Positions 53,560 to 64,000 of a DNA stretch of 64,000 nucleotides are shown here, in pieces. The DNA comes from Diabrotica undecimpunctata. Lineage: Eukaryota > Arthropoda > Insecta > Coleoptera > Chrysomelidae. The stretch lies in assembly GCF_040954645.1 (NCBI RefSeq), contig NC_092809.1:68027141-68091140 (forward strand), written 5' to 3'. Below the pieces are notes generated by a model that saw nothing but the letters and a program-made list of their open reading frames with translations, was not told the origin of the DNA and made no database searches. The position numbers were made by a program, and so were the translations under genes. Positions within the stretch are counted from its first letter, which is position 1, and the number at the start of each line of letters is the position of its first letter.

Positions 53560-55533
53560 CTTCAGTTTATCTGAATTTATACATTAATTAGTATTTATCG
53601 ACATGTGAAGTTAGTAGGTATCCTAAAAAGTTCCGTTTTGGACTTTTAAACGGTAGAAAAAGGAACGAAATCTATTACATCATAAATGACAAAAAACAAA
53701 TAATTAAAAATGTAACAGTACTCAACAAGCTCACCACAAGAAGTGACCACAGAATGATAGGAGCGAAAATTCAAATCAACACAGAAAGAGAAACGAACAT
53801 AATGATCAAAAATAAATCTCATGGTATCTGGACACCCCCATTAGATATCAACCAATATCAGGCACATATCAATAAAAAGCTACTACTGCATGAAACCTCC
53901 AAGAACAATCTTAACGACTTGAATAATTGCACCATAGACGCCTTACAAGAAAGGATAGATTTAAGGAAATTTAAAACCGATATGCGTAATTTATAAATTA
54001 AGAAACAAGCAAAATGAAATAATATCACATAGAGACTAGATAATACGGCTCGTTGAAGAATTTTATGAAGAATTATATGAAAGTAGACGAGAAGATCAAA
54101 CAGGAATACAAACAGCCATTTCAAAAAAGATCATAAATCAATATATAAGATATGCTATTAAATAAATCAAGGAAACCGTTTAATCTATGTTTGCAGTAAT
54201 GAGAGGTGCAAAAAGAATAAAACAATGCTATAACCATCCTTGTGCATAAAAAAGAAGATGCGAGAAACGGACCTAGAAAATTATAGACCTATTAGCCTGT
54301 TAAATCACATATACAAGCTCTTCACTAGGTTAGTGACATCAAGATTGGAGAAAAAATTAAATTTCTACCAACCAAGAGAACAGTCAGGATTCCGTTCAAA
54401 TTATTGTACCAATGATCACCTCCATACAGTAAAGACACTCATTGAAAAATCTATAGAATACAACAAACCTCTTGCCCTCACTTTCATAGATTTTTATAAA
54501 GCTTTTGACACGATTGAAATAGACAGCCCCATAGAAGCAATTAATGACAGCAAGATTGACCATATGTATAGTGAACTTATTTACAAGATTTACAAAAATG
54601 CCACTATGACTGTTAAGATATACGATAAAACCCAACCAATAAAAACCTTAAAAACCAATAAAAACGTGAGATAAGTCAAGAAGAAGTGTTACCGAAATTA
54701 TTCATAAGGCGTAAGAGTATGCCTTTAAGATGGTCAATTGGGACCACAGAGGAGTAACAATAGACGGCGAAAAGCTTAACCATATCCGTTTCGTAGATGA
54801 CATTGTCCTTATCACAGATAATTTAGAAGAAGTCACAGATATGTTAAATGAATTGGACTTTGCATGTTTGAAGGTGGGCCTCAGAATGAAGTTGACCAAA
54901 ACTAAGTTTATGATAAATATGGTCCTCAATAACCTTTTAACTATTCAAGACAAACTGGTAGAACTGGTGGAGAAGAATACATATTTGAGTCATGAAATAA
55001 GAATCAGCAAGGATAACCAAACATGCAAAATCCAAAGACGAATTACTTTAGCGTGAGCAGCCTTTGGAAAACTGTGAGACACACTCAGGGCAAACATACC
55101 AATTAGCCTCAAAAGAAAAGTATTTGACCAATGCGTATTACCGGTCATGACCTATGGGGCGGAAACTATGACTAACCAAGACTACAGCTTCGAAATTTGA
55201 ACGGTCTATGCTGGGAGTGACATTGCGGGACCGAATACGAAACAAAGATCTGCGAAGAAGGATTAGTATTGCTGATGTGGAATACATAGCGGAACTGAAA
55301 TAGAACTGTGCAGGCTATGTGGTGAGAATGCACGACTCACGAAGGACGAGCAAAATTACACATTGGAGGCCAAGAGCAGACAAACGTAGTAGAGGAAGAC
55401 TATCTACACGTTGGGTTGACGACATCAGGCGTATCACCAAAAATTGGCAACAAAGAGCATAAAATCATAAAAAATTGAGGAGGAGAGGCCTTTGTCCAGC
55501 AGTGGTCGTGCTAAATGAAGGACGGATGATGAT
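53560..55533 (+). mobile_element. RTE-clade retrotransposon, degenerate, (TGA)n 3' tail
   Basis: Begins at the endonuclease end (KRNEIYYIINDKK, VTVLNKLTTRSDHRMIGA at about 53655-53760). The RT follows in 54240-54674 (ENYRPISLLNHIYKLFTRL, REQSGFRSNY, FIDFYKAFDT) and 54730-55056 (IRFVDDIVLITDN, where the active site reads FVDD, and LTKTKFM). A tail at 55060-55490 contains GRLSTRWVDDIRRI and RRRGLCPAV. It ends with gatgatgatgaag near 55525-55533. A gap between RT halves (54674-54730) and several stops make it inactive. Confidence 0.75.
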
Positions 55534-55679
55534 GAAGTTAGTATTTCTTCTGTCATCATGACATGAAACGTAGTTACTTGTTTTTTGTTATGTTGTTATG
55601 TGTGCTGGAAACTAACTTTCAAATGGCAACAACCATACTCTCACCTTGTATTATGTCTACACTCTCATCTAACATATGT

Positions 55680-57030
55680 AGAGCTTTCAATTTCGTAGGT
55701 AAAATAGGAGATAAGGATAAGACATGATAACCTCATATAGGTTTTAAGACTTGTGTTACATTATTAACAGCTTGGTTACAATGTACAAAATGTAGAAAAT
55801 ACATTTTTCGGTACCATTGATATGGTATAAACCGACAGACCATGTTATAGATTGTTACTTTTGTCTCAAGATTCAGGACATACCCTCAGCCATCCGTCCC
55901 GTCGAATATAGCAAAAATTTTCCTATCCAAAAATCACCAAAGACTTTGAGTGTGGTCAAAGAAAAACCTGAAAGTGTCAAGATTTCTTCTGATGATATAT
56001 AATTAGAATCAGAAATAGACAATGATCCACTATTTCAAGAAGCAGAATGTTCCCCATCTGATTGCACAGGCTGAGTTGAATAACTTTCGAGAATTAAATC
56101 CCAGATTTAACCAAATACATTCAGAACATCTAGCGTTAAGATTAAAACGATAAAATCTCCTCGCAGATGATGTGCATACAACTTACTTTCGAAAACGTCG
56201 CAGAGAACTGATTTATTCACGGATGTTAACAGTTTATTTCTTGCATTGAGTCACAAACATGAAGCAAGCATATAGCTTTTATTTATTTCTTTTAAATATT
56301 TATAAATTATGTTTCTTCTAAACTAAATTTAGAAGCAGTTTTGTTTCACAAGTACAGTAAACACTCATGCCTATAGCTCATGCTTCATATAAAGGAATCG
56401 TATGACAATATGCAATATCTCCTAGAACATATCCAGTATAATAACTATAAATGACCACTCTGTGGATAGCGCTTAAAGTGATCTTCTTCAAATACTGCTG
56501 TGGGTGAAAGCAAGAGTGTGTGAAGGATTGGACTCTACTTCAAGCACTAACTCCGGGTCTAAAAATGTTACGAACTAACCATTGGTTGACCATCAAAAGG
56601 ACTTTTTTTGCCAATTCGCATACAATTGGGCCTAATGAAAAATTTTGTTAAAACACTAGTTTGTAACAGACGAGGATTCGTGTATAAAAAAAGGGTAGTA
56701 AAGTAAATTTTAAAGGTAGTAAGGAAAACATTAAAAATGGTATATTTGTGGGACCACAAATGCGAGAAGTAATGTGAGATGGCAAATTCGACAGTGATGT
56801 TGAAGCAAGATAATGCAAAACTTTTAAATCAGTTGTGTCTTATTTTCTTGACAATGTCAAAGCTAACAATTACAAAAATCTTGTTATTGAATTACTTAGT
56901 GCATACAGAGAAATGGAATGTAACGTATCTCTAAAAATTCACCTCCTGGATGCTTGTCTGGATTTCTTTCCAAAAAATATAGATGTTGTAAGTGATGAAC
57001 ATGGAGAACGGTTCTATCAAGACGTTGTAG
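55680..57030 (+). pseudogene. Dead intronless copy of an arthropod protein family of unknown function
   Basis: The plus strand reads, in broken frames, GDKDKT-YPHIGFKTCVT, then IWYKPTDHVIDCYFCL and PSAIRPVEYS (open at 55817-56002), a PHLIAQAELNNF-like piece near 56060, PIAHAS near 56370, FFKYCCG near 56490, a GIFVGPQMREVM-like piece near 56740, and FLDNVKANNYKNLVIELLSA with NVSLKIHLLDACLDFFP and DEHGERFYQDV at 56835-57040. From memory this is the order of motifs in a large insect and crustacean family of unannotated proteins, many in multiple intronless copies. Its function is unknown to me. Frameshifts and stops occur throughout, and the end is cut by a non-LTR insertion near 57034. Confidence 0.6.
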
Positions 57031-57033
57031 CTA

Positions 57034-57359
57034 GGAAAAGCATTACCAAGGTAACCGAAGTTCAACTCTGTCGACCGATTACTGCTGTACATTAATCCGT
57101 GCTGCTCCAGAGAATACTGGCGTTGTAAAACTTGGGAATGGGCTGGACACAACGAACGTCTCGAAGATGGTAGATGGAACAAAGAAGTAGGAAACTGGCG
57201 ACCGTACGATGCGAAGAGACCAAGAGGAAGACCTCAAATGCGCTGGAGCGACGATATCAAAAGAGTCGCAGGACCAATGTGGAAACGCCTAGCACACAAC
57301 AGGGATGAATGGCGAGAAATGGGAGAGGCCTTTATTCGACAATTCGGATAGAAAAAGGG

Positions 57360-57397
<38 letters not shown>
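57034..57397 (+). mobile_element. Non-LTR retrotransposon 3' end with poly(A) tail
   Basis: The plus strand encodes TKVTEVQ, WEWAGHNERLEDGRWNKEV, GRPQMRWSDDIKRVAGPMW and DEWREMGEAFIRQFG, then a stop. This is the C-terminus of an insect endonuclease-reverse transcriptase. A 36-base A run (57362-57397) follows. It is strongly 5'-truncated. Unlike its neighbours the tail is poly(A) rather than a microsatellite. Confidence 0.8.
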
Positions 57398-57399
<2 letters not shown>

Positions 57400-57710
57400 T
57401 CCGACATTGTATTTAAGGCAAACGCACCAAGCAAAAAAAAAGTTTATTTTGAACTTTCTATTTATATTGTACATATTGTATATAATGTTCTATCCACGTC
57501 ACAGAAAATATATTTTTGTACAGTATTATAATTAGAAATTTCTTTATGTCCAAAATACCATAACAAAGTTCTTTGATATGGTCAGTTCGGCAGTCAGAAG
57601 CAATAAATGTTTTGGCCATAGGCTTTTTTAGACATACTTGACCAGAACAATTTGGAAATAATAATTCCGTCTGTTTCTCCATGTGTTTTTGAAACATTAA
57701 TATAACAGGT
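57398..57710. other. No gene recognised
   Basis: AT-rich flank between two non-LTR inserts. A possible continuation of the unknown-family pseudogene was not detectable. Confidence 0.4.
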
Positions 57711-57722
57711 GAGGTTTCAACT

Positions 57723-58843
57723 GACAGGAAGATCTACAACTGACCAAACATCATGTTCACACATCACATCACAAAAATCTTAAACAAATCGTGGGAATAC
57801 GACATTGACGTCCACAATATATTCATAGAATTCAGACAAGTCTACGACTCAATTAATAGGAACAAGTTATATCAAATATTGCAGAGCTTTAATATCCCCC
57901 AAAAATACATCCGACTGGTAAAAACAACAATGAATTCGTCAATAGCAACTGTCAGAGTCCAAAATGAGCTCACTGAAAACTTTACGATAGCCCAAGGATT
58001 AAAGCAAGGAGACGGGCTGGCAGCGACACTATTCAACCTGACCTTGGAATATGTGATAAGATAGCTGAATATAGGAACAGGTAATCTCCTAACAAATAAA
58101 TCAATACAGATTGCCGCCTATGCCGATGATATCAGCATCATGTCTTGCAGAACAGAAGAGGCTTCAGAAATATATTCACAATTAAAATCAATGGCAAAAG
58201 AGACCGGACTAGAAATAAATATTCAAAAGACAAAAAAGTTAACACAGGCAAGAGCTAGGGAAAACAGACAGTTGAATTAGAGGACGATATTGAAACGGTA
58301 GAAAGTTTCACATATTTAGGAGTTACATTAAACACGGATGGCACAGAAGAACCAGAAATCCAAAAAAGAATAGCAAAGGGAAACAAAGCTTATTTTTCAC
58401 TCGATCATGTGTTTCGCTCCAAAAACACACACTGGAGATCGAAAATCAGGATCTACAAAACTATTATCAGACCAATAGTATGTTATGGATGCGAGACATG
58501 GGTGATGACAGAAGAGACAAAAAGAAAACTGGAAGTCTTCGAAAGAAAAGTCGTAAGAAAGATATTTGGACCTATTAACGAAAACGGAATATGGAGATCC
58601 AGGTATAACCATGAACTCTACCAACTGAAACAACAATTCGTTAAACTTCAGAGACTTCGCTGGGCTGGTCATGTAGTAAGAACGGAGACAGAAAGATTGC
58701 CGAAAAGAGCCCTTGATAGTAAAATGCAGGGCGCAAGACCAAAAGGAAGGCCACGGAAAGTGGACCGACAAGGTTGGAGGTATAGTTTGGAGGAGGCCAA
58801 GGCCCGATTGGGGCTGTAGCGCCATTGGAGAGAGAGAGAGAGA
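57723..58843 (+). mobile_element. Non-LTR retrotransposon, 5'-truncated, with (AG)n tail and 12-bp duplication
   Basis: GAGGTTTCAACT occurs at 57711-57722 and again at 58844-58855, bounding an 1,121-bp insertion. Inside are RT pieces: 57753-58064 (IFIEFRQVYDSINR palm, AQGLKQGDGLAATLFNL), AAYADDISIMS (catalytic YADD, about 58108-58140), GLEINIQKTK, and the open tail 58409-58819 (IRPIVCYGCETWVMTEE, VRKIFGPINENGIWR, RLRWAGHVVRTE). A stop at 58062 and a frame break near 58280 separate them. The tail is AG repeats at 58829-58846. Confidence 0.85.
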
Positions 58844-58855
58844 GAGGTTTCAACT

Positions 58856-59849
58856 ACAAATCTCCAGTGAGTTGAGCAATTTCAATTTTTATGAACTCAC
58901 ACCCATATTGATACGGCAAAATCTTGTCTTCTAGTCATATCTGTGAGTTTCTGAATGCATTCCGTTGATCGAACTTTTAGAATCACCAAGTTTACAGACA
59001 GGCGATTAAATTTTTGGTACTTATCCTGTGTTAACTAAAGGCACTTGCTAGGACTATCTACTTCCTATCCATAAATTTCCTCATTGATACTTAAATACAG
59101 TTACAAAAATTTTATGAAAAAGGAGAGTATAAATATAGTATCCATTTTATAATAAAAATATTAGTATAAAATTATTAAGAGGTGATAACTATTCGTTTTA
59201 GGGTTAATATTAAGTCGGTGCATTAGACATTCCTTTTTAATAAAACCTTATTTTGCACGGTATGTCTCATAGATTCGGAGATAAATATGCACCCCTGCTC
59301 AAATTCAATAATAGAAAAAGTTTTTTGGGGTGTGGACAATATTTCACGAAACCGTAATTTTTAAATATGGTCAGAGGCGTGCATTTTTTAGTAACTTCCG
59401 TTATTCTGAGTCACGATCATATTAATAGTAATAGTATCGTGATTATACGATGCAAATAATAAACATGTATTAATTTATACACAAAACTGTTATGCATAAT
59501 AAAACACTAAAAATAATTGTATTAAAGTTATATGAATATAATAAATATACTTCTGAATATTATTACCCTTAAAGTACTAACAGTCATGTGTACCAAAGGG
59601 TTTGTGAAATATTTTACACTACAGCAAACATCCCCAAACTTATATAGAATCACCATGTATTTCAGAACAATATTTATTTCTTCTGAAAAAACTTGTCACT
59701 GTTACGAAGTATAAATTTTTTTATTGAAAATTAACAAACTGGTGAAACAATCAAATAACACAGCTTGGTACAGCTTGAACTAAAATAAATAATCTAACTT
59801 TTGGGTTCAAAAATGAAATTTTGCGGTATGTGGGTTTAAGGGATATACC
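58856..59849. other. No gene recognised
   Basis: AT-rich, with only short frames (for example 59532-59714) that show no family resemblance. Confidence 0.45.
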
Positions 59850-60428
59850 AAAAGGAAAGATTATTGATCTTGTAAAGCAAAGAATGTCTCAGAGAGACAT
59901 AGAATCAGTTCTATGCGTAACTTAGGGCATCATGTCAAAAACCTATGCTAGATATTAGGAATTAGAAACGCTTAAGAATAGACCAAGACAAAGTCGCTAA
60001 AAAGTAACAAGGTATCGTCACGATCGGTTAATTTTCTTAATAGCTAGAAGCTAGAAGATACCCAATATTTTCTCACTTGAAGCTCCAAAAGGGCGAGTTC
60101 TGGAAACTACAGATGTAAATGTTACAATACGAAAAAAACTTCGTGCCCAAGGACTATAGAACAGAAAATAGTAACGGGTTTCCAAGTTAGCTAGGCATGA
60201 GTTGAATTTGTGTAAACTCAGATGGCCGACGAAGTGGTGTACTTAGAGACAAGGAAGACAAGAAAGAAAGGAAACTGCCAGATCTTTTCACTGATATAAA
60301 GGAGGAAGTGTCATGTTCTGGGAAGCCATTATGATTGGTGAAAAAACTAATTTCCATCTAATTAAATTTAACAGCTGGCATGTATGTTGGTTTGGTTCGA
60401 GAATCTCTAGTTAGGCTCTGGAAAGATG
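59850..60428 (+). pseudogene. Tc1-like transposase, N-terminal half of a split copy
   Basis: The plus strand gives RDIPKGKIIDLVKQRMSQRDIES (first helix-turn-helix), NRPRQSR, EAPKGRVLETTDVNVTIRK (second DNA-binding helix set), and KGGSVMFWEAIMIGEKT-FHLI (the GGSVMVWG catalytic-core motif). Many stops separate the pieces. The copy is cut at 60428 by an antisense RTE insertion and resumes at 61941. Confidence 0.7.
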
Positions 60429-61940
60429 CTTCTTCTTCTTCAGATGCAAATCCACTAATGGATGTTAGCGATCACATTTTCCATTAATTCTCTATTTCTT
60501 GCAATATGTATCAGAGATTGTATGTCGTTAATCCCTGTCCATTGCCTTATGTTTTGGAGCCAGGTCTTGCGTCCCATTCCTCTCTTGCCTTCAATTTTAC
60601 CCTCGATTATAAGTTGGAGGAACTGGTATTTTTCATTTTGCATGGTGTGACCTAGATACGCCGTTTTCCTTTTCTTGATGGTTTCGAAAAGTTGGCGTTC
60701 TTGGTTTATTCTTTTAAGGACATCTAATCTGTTTATATCCCTCGTTTTGAGTGTCCAGCCCTCTACGCCATATAGCAGCACTGACCACACGTAGCACTTA
60801 GTAAACCTTAGTCTCAGTTGAAGAACTCTGAACAAGTCAGTACCTTCTTGAATTTTATGAAAGCTTGTCGAGCTTGCTTAATGCGACATTTTACTTCCCT
60901 GTCCGATGCCCAGTCTTTAAAAAGCCACGATCCCAGGTATTTAAAGTTACTCACTCTTTCAATGGATTCAGTATTCAGTATTATGGTGGATTTTTCAAGT
61001 GCATCCAAGTTTCTGGAGATGATCATAAATTTGTTTTTTTTGGTATTAATCTCTAATCCCATTCGTATACTGTATTCTCCGATTATAGTGACAAGTTGTT
61101 GAAGATCGGCTATGTTGTCACAAATTAAGACACCATCATCAGCATATCGTATGCTGTTGATTAATATCCCATTCACTTTGATTCCCATCTTTGCATCCTC
61201 CAAAGACTCTTGAAATATGGCTTCCGAATAAATGTTAAATAAAAGAGGGGAAAGCACACATCCCTGTCGAACGCCTCTTCTTATATGTATGGGTGTGGAT
61301 AGAGAATTGTCTATTTTTAACTGTGCCGTTTGATGCCAGTACAAGTTTTCAATGCATCTTATGTCTTTTTGGTCTATATCAACTTTCTTGAGAACTTGTG
61401 GTGTTGGACACGATCAAACGCTTTTTGGTAATCTAAAAAGCATAGGAACACATCCTTCTTCTGATCGTAACAATTTTGGACCAGCACCTGTGTTGCTACT
61501 ATTGCTTCTCGTGTTCCTAAACCTTGCCTAAACCCGAACTGGGAGTCACTGATGTCCCATTCACATTTTTTGTATAATCTTTGATGTAGTATTTTTAAGA
61601 ATATCTTTAAAGTGTGACTCATTAGGCTAATGAGTCTGTGATCCTCACATCTTTTTGCATTGACTTTCTTGGGCAGGGGAACAAAGGTAGAGCGTAACCA
61701 CTGTTGAGGATGCCAGCCAGTTTCATAAATTAAGTTAAATATTTTGTGTAGTGCTGAAATTCCCCTTTCATCCAGTTATTTGAGTATTTCTGACGGGATT
61801 TCATCTGGTCCAGGTGCCTTATTTTTTTTTTAATTTAATATTGCCTTTTCTATCTCCTCTTTGGTGATTGAAGGGCCAGTCAGCTGGTCGTCTGTATAAA
61901 CTTCACTCATGGGTCTTTCGTTATGCAATGGCAATGCAAT
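60429..61940 (-). mobile_element. RTE-clade retrotransposon inserted in a Tc1-like transposase gene
   Basis: GGAAAGATG is duplicated at 60420-60428 and 61941-61949. On the minus strand the element begins within the linker (NERPMSEVYTDD, TKEEIEKAIL). It then has RT pieces 61622-61374 (SDSQFGFRQGLGTREA, CFLDYQKAFDRVQH), 61344-60814 (RRGVRQGCVLSPLLFNIYS, RYADDGVLICD with YADD, FKYLGSWLF) and 60835-60455 (ECYVWSVLLYGVEGW-like, AYLGHTMQNEKYQF, GKRGMGRKTWLQNIRQW). It ends in a (GAA)n tail (cttcttcttc at 60429). Frame breaks near 61850, 61370 and 60825 inactivate it. Confidence 0.85.
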
Positions 61941-62062
61941 GGAAAGATGTAATGGGAGAAAATTTAATTTTTATGAATAATAATTCACCTTCACCTACCA
62001 ACAGAGTGACTAGAGGTCTTCTTGTTACAGAAGATATTACTGTTATGGCGTGGCATTTTTAA
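61941..62062 (+). pseudogene. Tc1-like transposase, internal fragment after the insertion
   Basis: Reads KDVMGENLIFMNNNSPSP, then VTEDITVMAW before a stop, matching the FMDDNA-PH and EDI-VM-WP region of Tc1 transposases. The catalytic Asp of FMDD is Asn here. With the RTE and one duplication copy set aside, this piece is in frame with the end of 59850-60428. Confidence 0.65.
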
Positions 62063-62670
62063 ATAAATAAAAGTCTTTGCCTATATAGTCGCCTCTTTCT
62101 TCAATTTTTTTGTCTATAAATCCGAGCTTTAGTTGTTACGAAATTAATGATTCGACTCTGTATATTTTAGAAATATATTAACTTTTAGTAAGGATACCAG
62201 TTTTTGTTTTTACTCATTAGAGGTTTTGAATTATGTTAAAATTCAAAATTTAACCAATATAAACTGGTTTATTTGATGTATGATGTTTAATGCTACAGCT
62301 TTTATTCGCAATGGTCTTCGACTCTCAGTGTGTAATATTCGGATTATAAGTAGTAATGACTCCATAGAAAATAATTAAATTACTTAAAATAAAATTAATG
62401 AATGTAATTAATTGTTACTTTGAAGCCGAAAATTAGTATTTCCGTTCTGTATAATTAGAGCAGCTACCAAATTAACATAAAAGTAGGCGAGCTGTCAGTT
62501 TGAATTATTGTAACAGTCCCTCATCACTAAAGTTCTCGTTACATGTGTCATAAAATTTATGATCTAATTTTAGAATCTCTTTTTCAAATGTTTTGAAAAT
62601 AACAGTACTATTGATATTGTTATTTTAAAATAGTAATAATTCGTTTATACATTTTTATTTCAGTAACTAT
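62063..62670. other. No gene recognised
   Basis: AT-rich flank up to the LTR at 62671. It may hold the remaining Tc1-like 3' end, but no motif or TIR was recognised. Confidence 0.4.
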
Positions 62671-62857
62671 TGTCATATCAGTAGGTTATGATTACGGTCA
62701 CGGGGCTCTAGGCACAATGTATGGAGACTCTTTGTCAGTTGTCACTACTTGTCAAGATCATTGTTAGAACATGGGTTTTGGGATGTTGTTGATTCTTGGA
62801 GACTTGGTTAAAAAGTATATTTAAATAAATGTATTAAACCCAATGAAATATTATTAC
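62671..62857 (+). repeat. 5' LTR of the small gypsy-type element
   Basis: Starts TGTCATATCAGTAGG. Its first 102 bp recur at 63899-64000. The end is set by the primer-binding site. Confidence 0.8.
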
Positions 62858-62858
62858 T

Positions 62859-62872
62859 TGGCGCAGTCTAGT
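62859..62872 (+). other. Primer-binding site of the small gypsy-type element
   Basis: tggcgcagtctagt begins with the TGG expected opposite a tRNA CCA end and directly follows the LTR. The TGGCGCAGTC start resembles serine-tRNA-type sites of insect gypsy elements, from memory. Confidence 0.6.
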
Positions 62873-62890
62873 GGAAATTAAACGAAAATC

Positions 62891-63889
62891 ATGAAAGCAA
62901 GGTTACCAAATCCACTATCATTTGAAGGCAATGTGGCAGAAAATTTTAAATGATTTAAGCAAAGTTTTGAAATATATCTGATGGCATCAGGAAAAACTGG
63001 TAAAAGTGATGAAGTTAAGGTAGCAATTTTACTCAATTTAATTGGAGAAGAAGGCATTGAGATTTATAACAGTTTGGAATTAACAGAGGTCCAACAAGGA
63101 AAGCTAGCAGATGTATTGGAAGCATTTGAGTCTTATGTCACCCCTAGAAAAAACGTGGTTTATGAAAGATATTTGTTTTATAAGCGTATTCAAGAAGAAG
63201 GAGGGCCTTTTGACCACTTTTTAACAGATTTAAAAAATAAAGTAAGAAATTGTGAGTTTGGTGTTGAAGCATTTTCAATGGTAAGAAACAGAATAGTATT
63301 AGGTACCAATAGTAAGGATGCACAACAAAGCATGTTAAAAACAATTAATTTAGATCTGACTAAAGCTATTGAAATATGTAAAATGCATGAAGTATCCCAA
63401 GCTCAATTAAAAGAAGTTCAGAACAGCTTAGAGAAGGTGAAAATTGAATCAATTGGAAGTAAAGTCAAGCAGGGGCATAATTCAATCCAAACAGTCAGGG
63501 ATGCAAGTTCTTCTAGAGGTGAATTTAACTGCAGAAACTATGGGAGTGTCCATGGACCAAGGAGGTGTCCAGCATATGAAAAAAAGTGTAGCAAGTGTGG
63601 TAAATATGGGCATTTTGATAAAGTGTGTTATCAAGGTAGGTTAGTAAGAGAGGTACAAGTGGAAGAAAGTAAAAATAATGAAGTAGACGATTTCATGATT
63701 TCATCAATCACTGTTAATGAAATTAAGAAGAATACTGATTTTGCACATAATGATAGATCATTAAATTCCTCATCTGGGAATCAGAGTTGTGGAGTAGAGG
63801 AACCTTCAACCTCCCAGATGAATGCTGAAAATAGAACTAGCGCTAGACTGAAAAGGGCTCCAGTGCGTTTTAAGGACTATCAAATGTAA
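62891..63889 (+). pseudogene. gag: Gag joined in frame to a Pol-like C-terminal tail; one stop codon
   Basis: The natural start is probably the ATG at 62891 (MKARLPNPLSFEGN), 19 bp after the primer site. A TGA at 62951-62953, where a Trp would fit (NFK-x-FKQSFEIYLMA), interrupts it, and from 62981 the frame is open for 302 codons. The capsid region includes YERYLFYKRIQEEGG and FDHFLTDLKNKVRNCEF. Two zinc-knuckle-like clusters follow, of which CSKCGKYGHFDKVC is a perfect CCHC and the first (CRNYGSVHGPRRC) has lost a Cys. The last residues, SARLKRAPVRFKDYQM, resemble the extreme C-terminus of gypsy Pol. An internal deletion seems to have fused the ends of the coding region. Confidence 0.75.
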
Positions 63890-63898
63890 GAGGAAAGA

Positions 63899-64000
63899 TG
63901 TCATATCAGTAGGTTATGATTACGGTCACGGGGCTCTAGGCACAATGTATGGAGACTCTTTGTCATTTGTCACTACTTGCCAGGATCATTGTTAGAACAT
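63899..64000 (+). repeat. 3' LTR (partial) of the small gypsy-type element
   Basis: Matches 62671-62772 with three differences; cut by the end of the window. Confidence 0.85.

Larger units (their letters stand above)
62671..64000 (+). mobile_element. Small non-autonomous Ty3/gypsy-type element (runs off the window)
   Basis: A 5' LTR (62671 to about 62857), a primer-binding site, a single gag-like frame, a polypurine tract (agaggaaaga, 63889-63898) and the start of a 3' LTR (63899 on) lie within 1.3 kb. The first 102 bp of the two LTRs differ at 3 positions by eye. Protease, RT, RNase H and most of integrase are absent. Confidence 0.85.

Noticed and set aside
57000..57420. A target duplication (gacgttgta / gacattgta) around the poly(A) insert
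   Set aside because: The two copies differ and are not flush with the tail, so it could be chance.
1..64000. A CRISPR array or prokaryotic operon
   Set aside because: No regularly spaced short repeats. The content is eukaryotic retrotransposons and DNA transposons.

Overview
This window looks like AT-rich nuclear DNA from an arthropod, most probably an insect. A leaf beetle is my guess, from general resemblance to repeat families I know; the sequence alone does not prove it. I see no rRNA or tRNA gene, no spliced host gene I can defend, and nothing bacterial. Nearly everything recognisable is a transposable element or its debris, so this is repeat-rich intergenic (or intronic) DNA, with inserts stacked and nested in one another.

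Layout. 0-2.1 kb: two antisense non-LTR fragments (R1/I-like, then RTE-clade). 4.0-6.2 kb: a decayed Penelope-like element (PLE) with a hammerhead-ribozyme-like fold, a (TA)n tract and a perfect 50-bp-arm hairpin. 6.7-11.5 kb: Ty3/gypsy copy A (minus strand), 3' truncated. 11.6-12.1 kb: RTE tail. 13.4-14.4 kb: an unclassified repeat and DDE transposase scraps. 14.5-19.0 kb: a non-LTR stack in which an RTE copy has split another non-LTR element (CAAAC duplication), followed by a nearly open RT with a (TAG)n tail. 20.1-21.4 kb: a complete Tc1/mariner-type transposon with perfect 33-bp inverted repeats, TA duplication and DD37E spacing, but a broken transposase. 21.5-24.8 kb: inverted copy of the 13.4-kb repeat, a diverged tandem array, a DDE relic, and a second hammerhead-like PLE terminal segment. 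24.9-28.3 kb: RTE, Jockey and other non-LTR pieces. 29.2-30.4 kb: a 596+51+596 bp inverted duplication of a PLE end encoding a GIY-YIG endonuclease. 30.8-32.3 kb: hAT relic, then a perfect 44-bp palindrome beside (AT)n.

33.6-33.9 kb: tRNA-derived SINE with a 15-bp target duplication. 34.3-39.8 kb: gypsy copy B with two LTRs, an intact Gag and a gutted pol. 41.0-41.6 kb: PLE scraps. 41.8-48.4 kb: a complete BEL/Pao retrotransposon with one uninterrupted 1,730-aa polyprotein, LTRs that look identical, and a TCTAG duplication; it is the youngest and most intact element here. 48.6-58.8 kb: RTE-type elements in several states, plus a dead copy of a widespread arthropod family of unknown function. 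59.9-62.1 kb: a Tc1-like transposase gene split by an antisense RTE insertion (9-bp duplication). 62.7 kb to the end: a small non-autonomous gypsy-type element in which Gag is joined in frame to what looks like the tail of Pol.

Autonomous elements would act in trans. BEL/Pao looks self-sufficient. The SINE, the gutted gypsy elements and the TIR-bearing mariner copy would need enzymes from relatives elsewhere in the genome.
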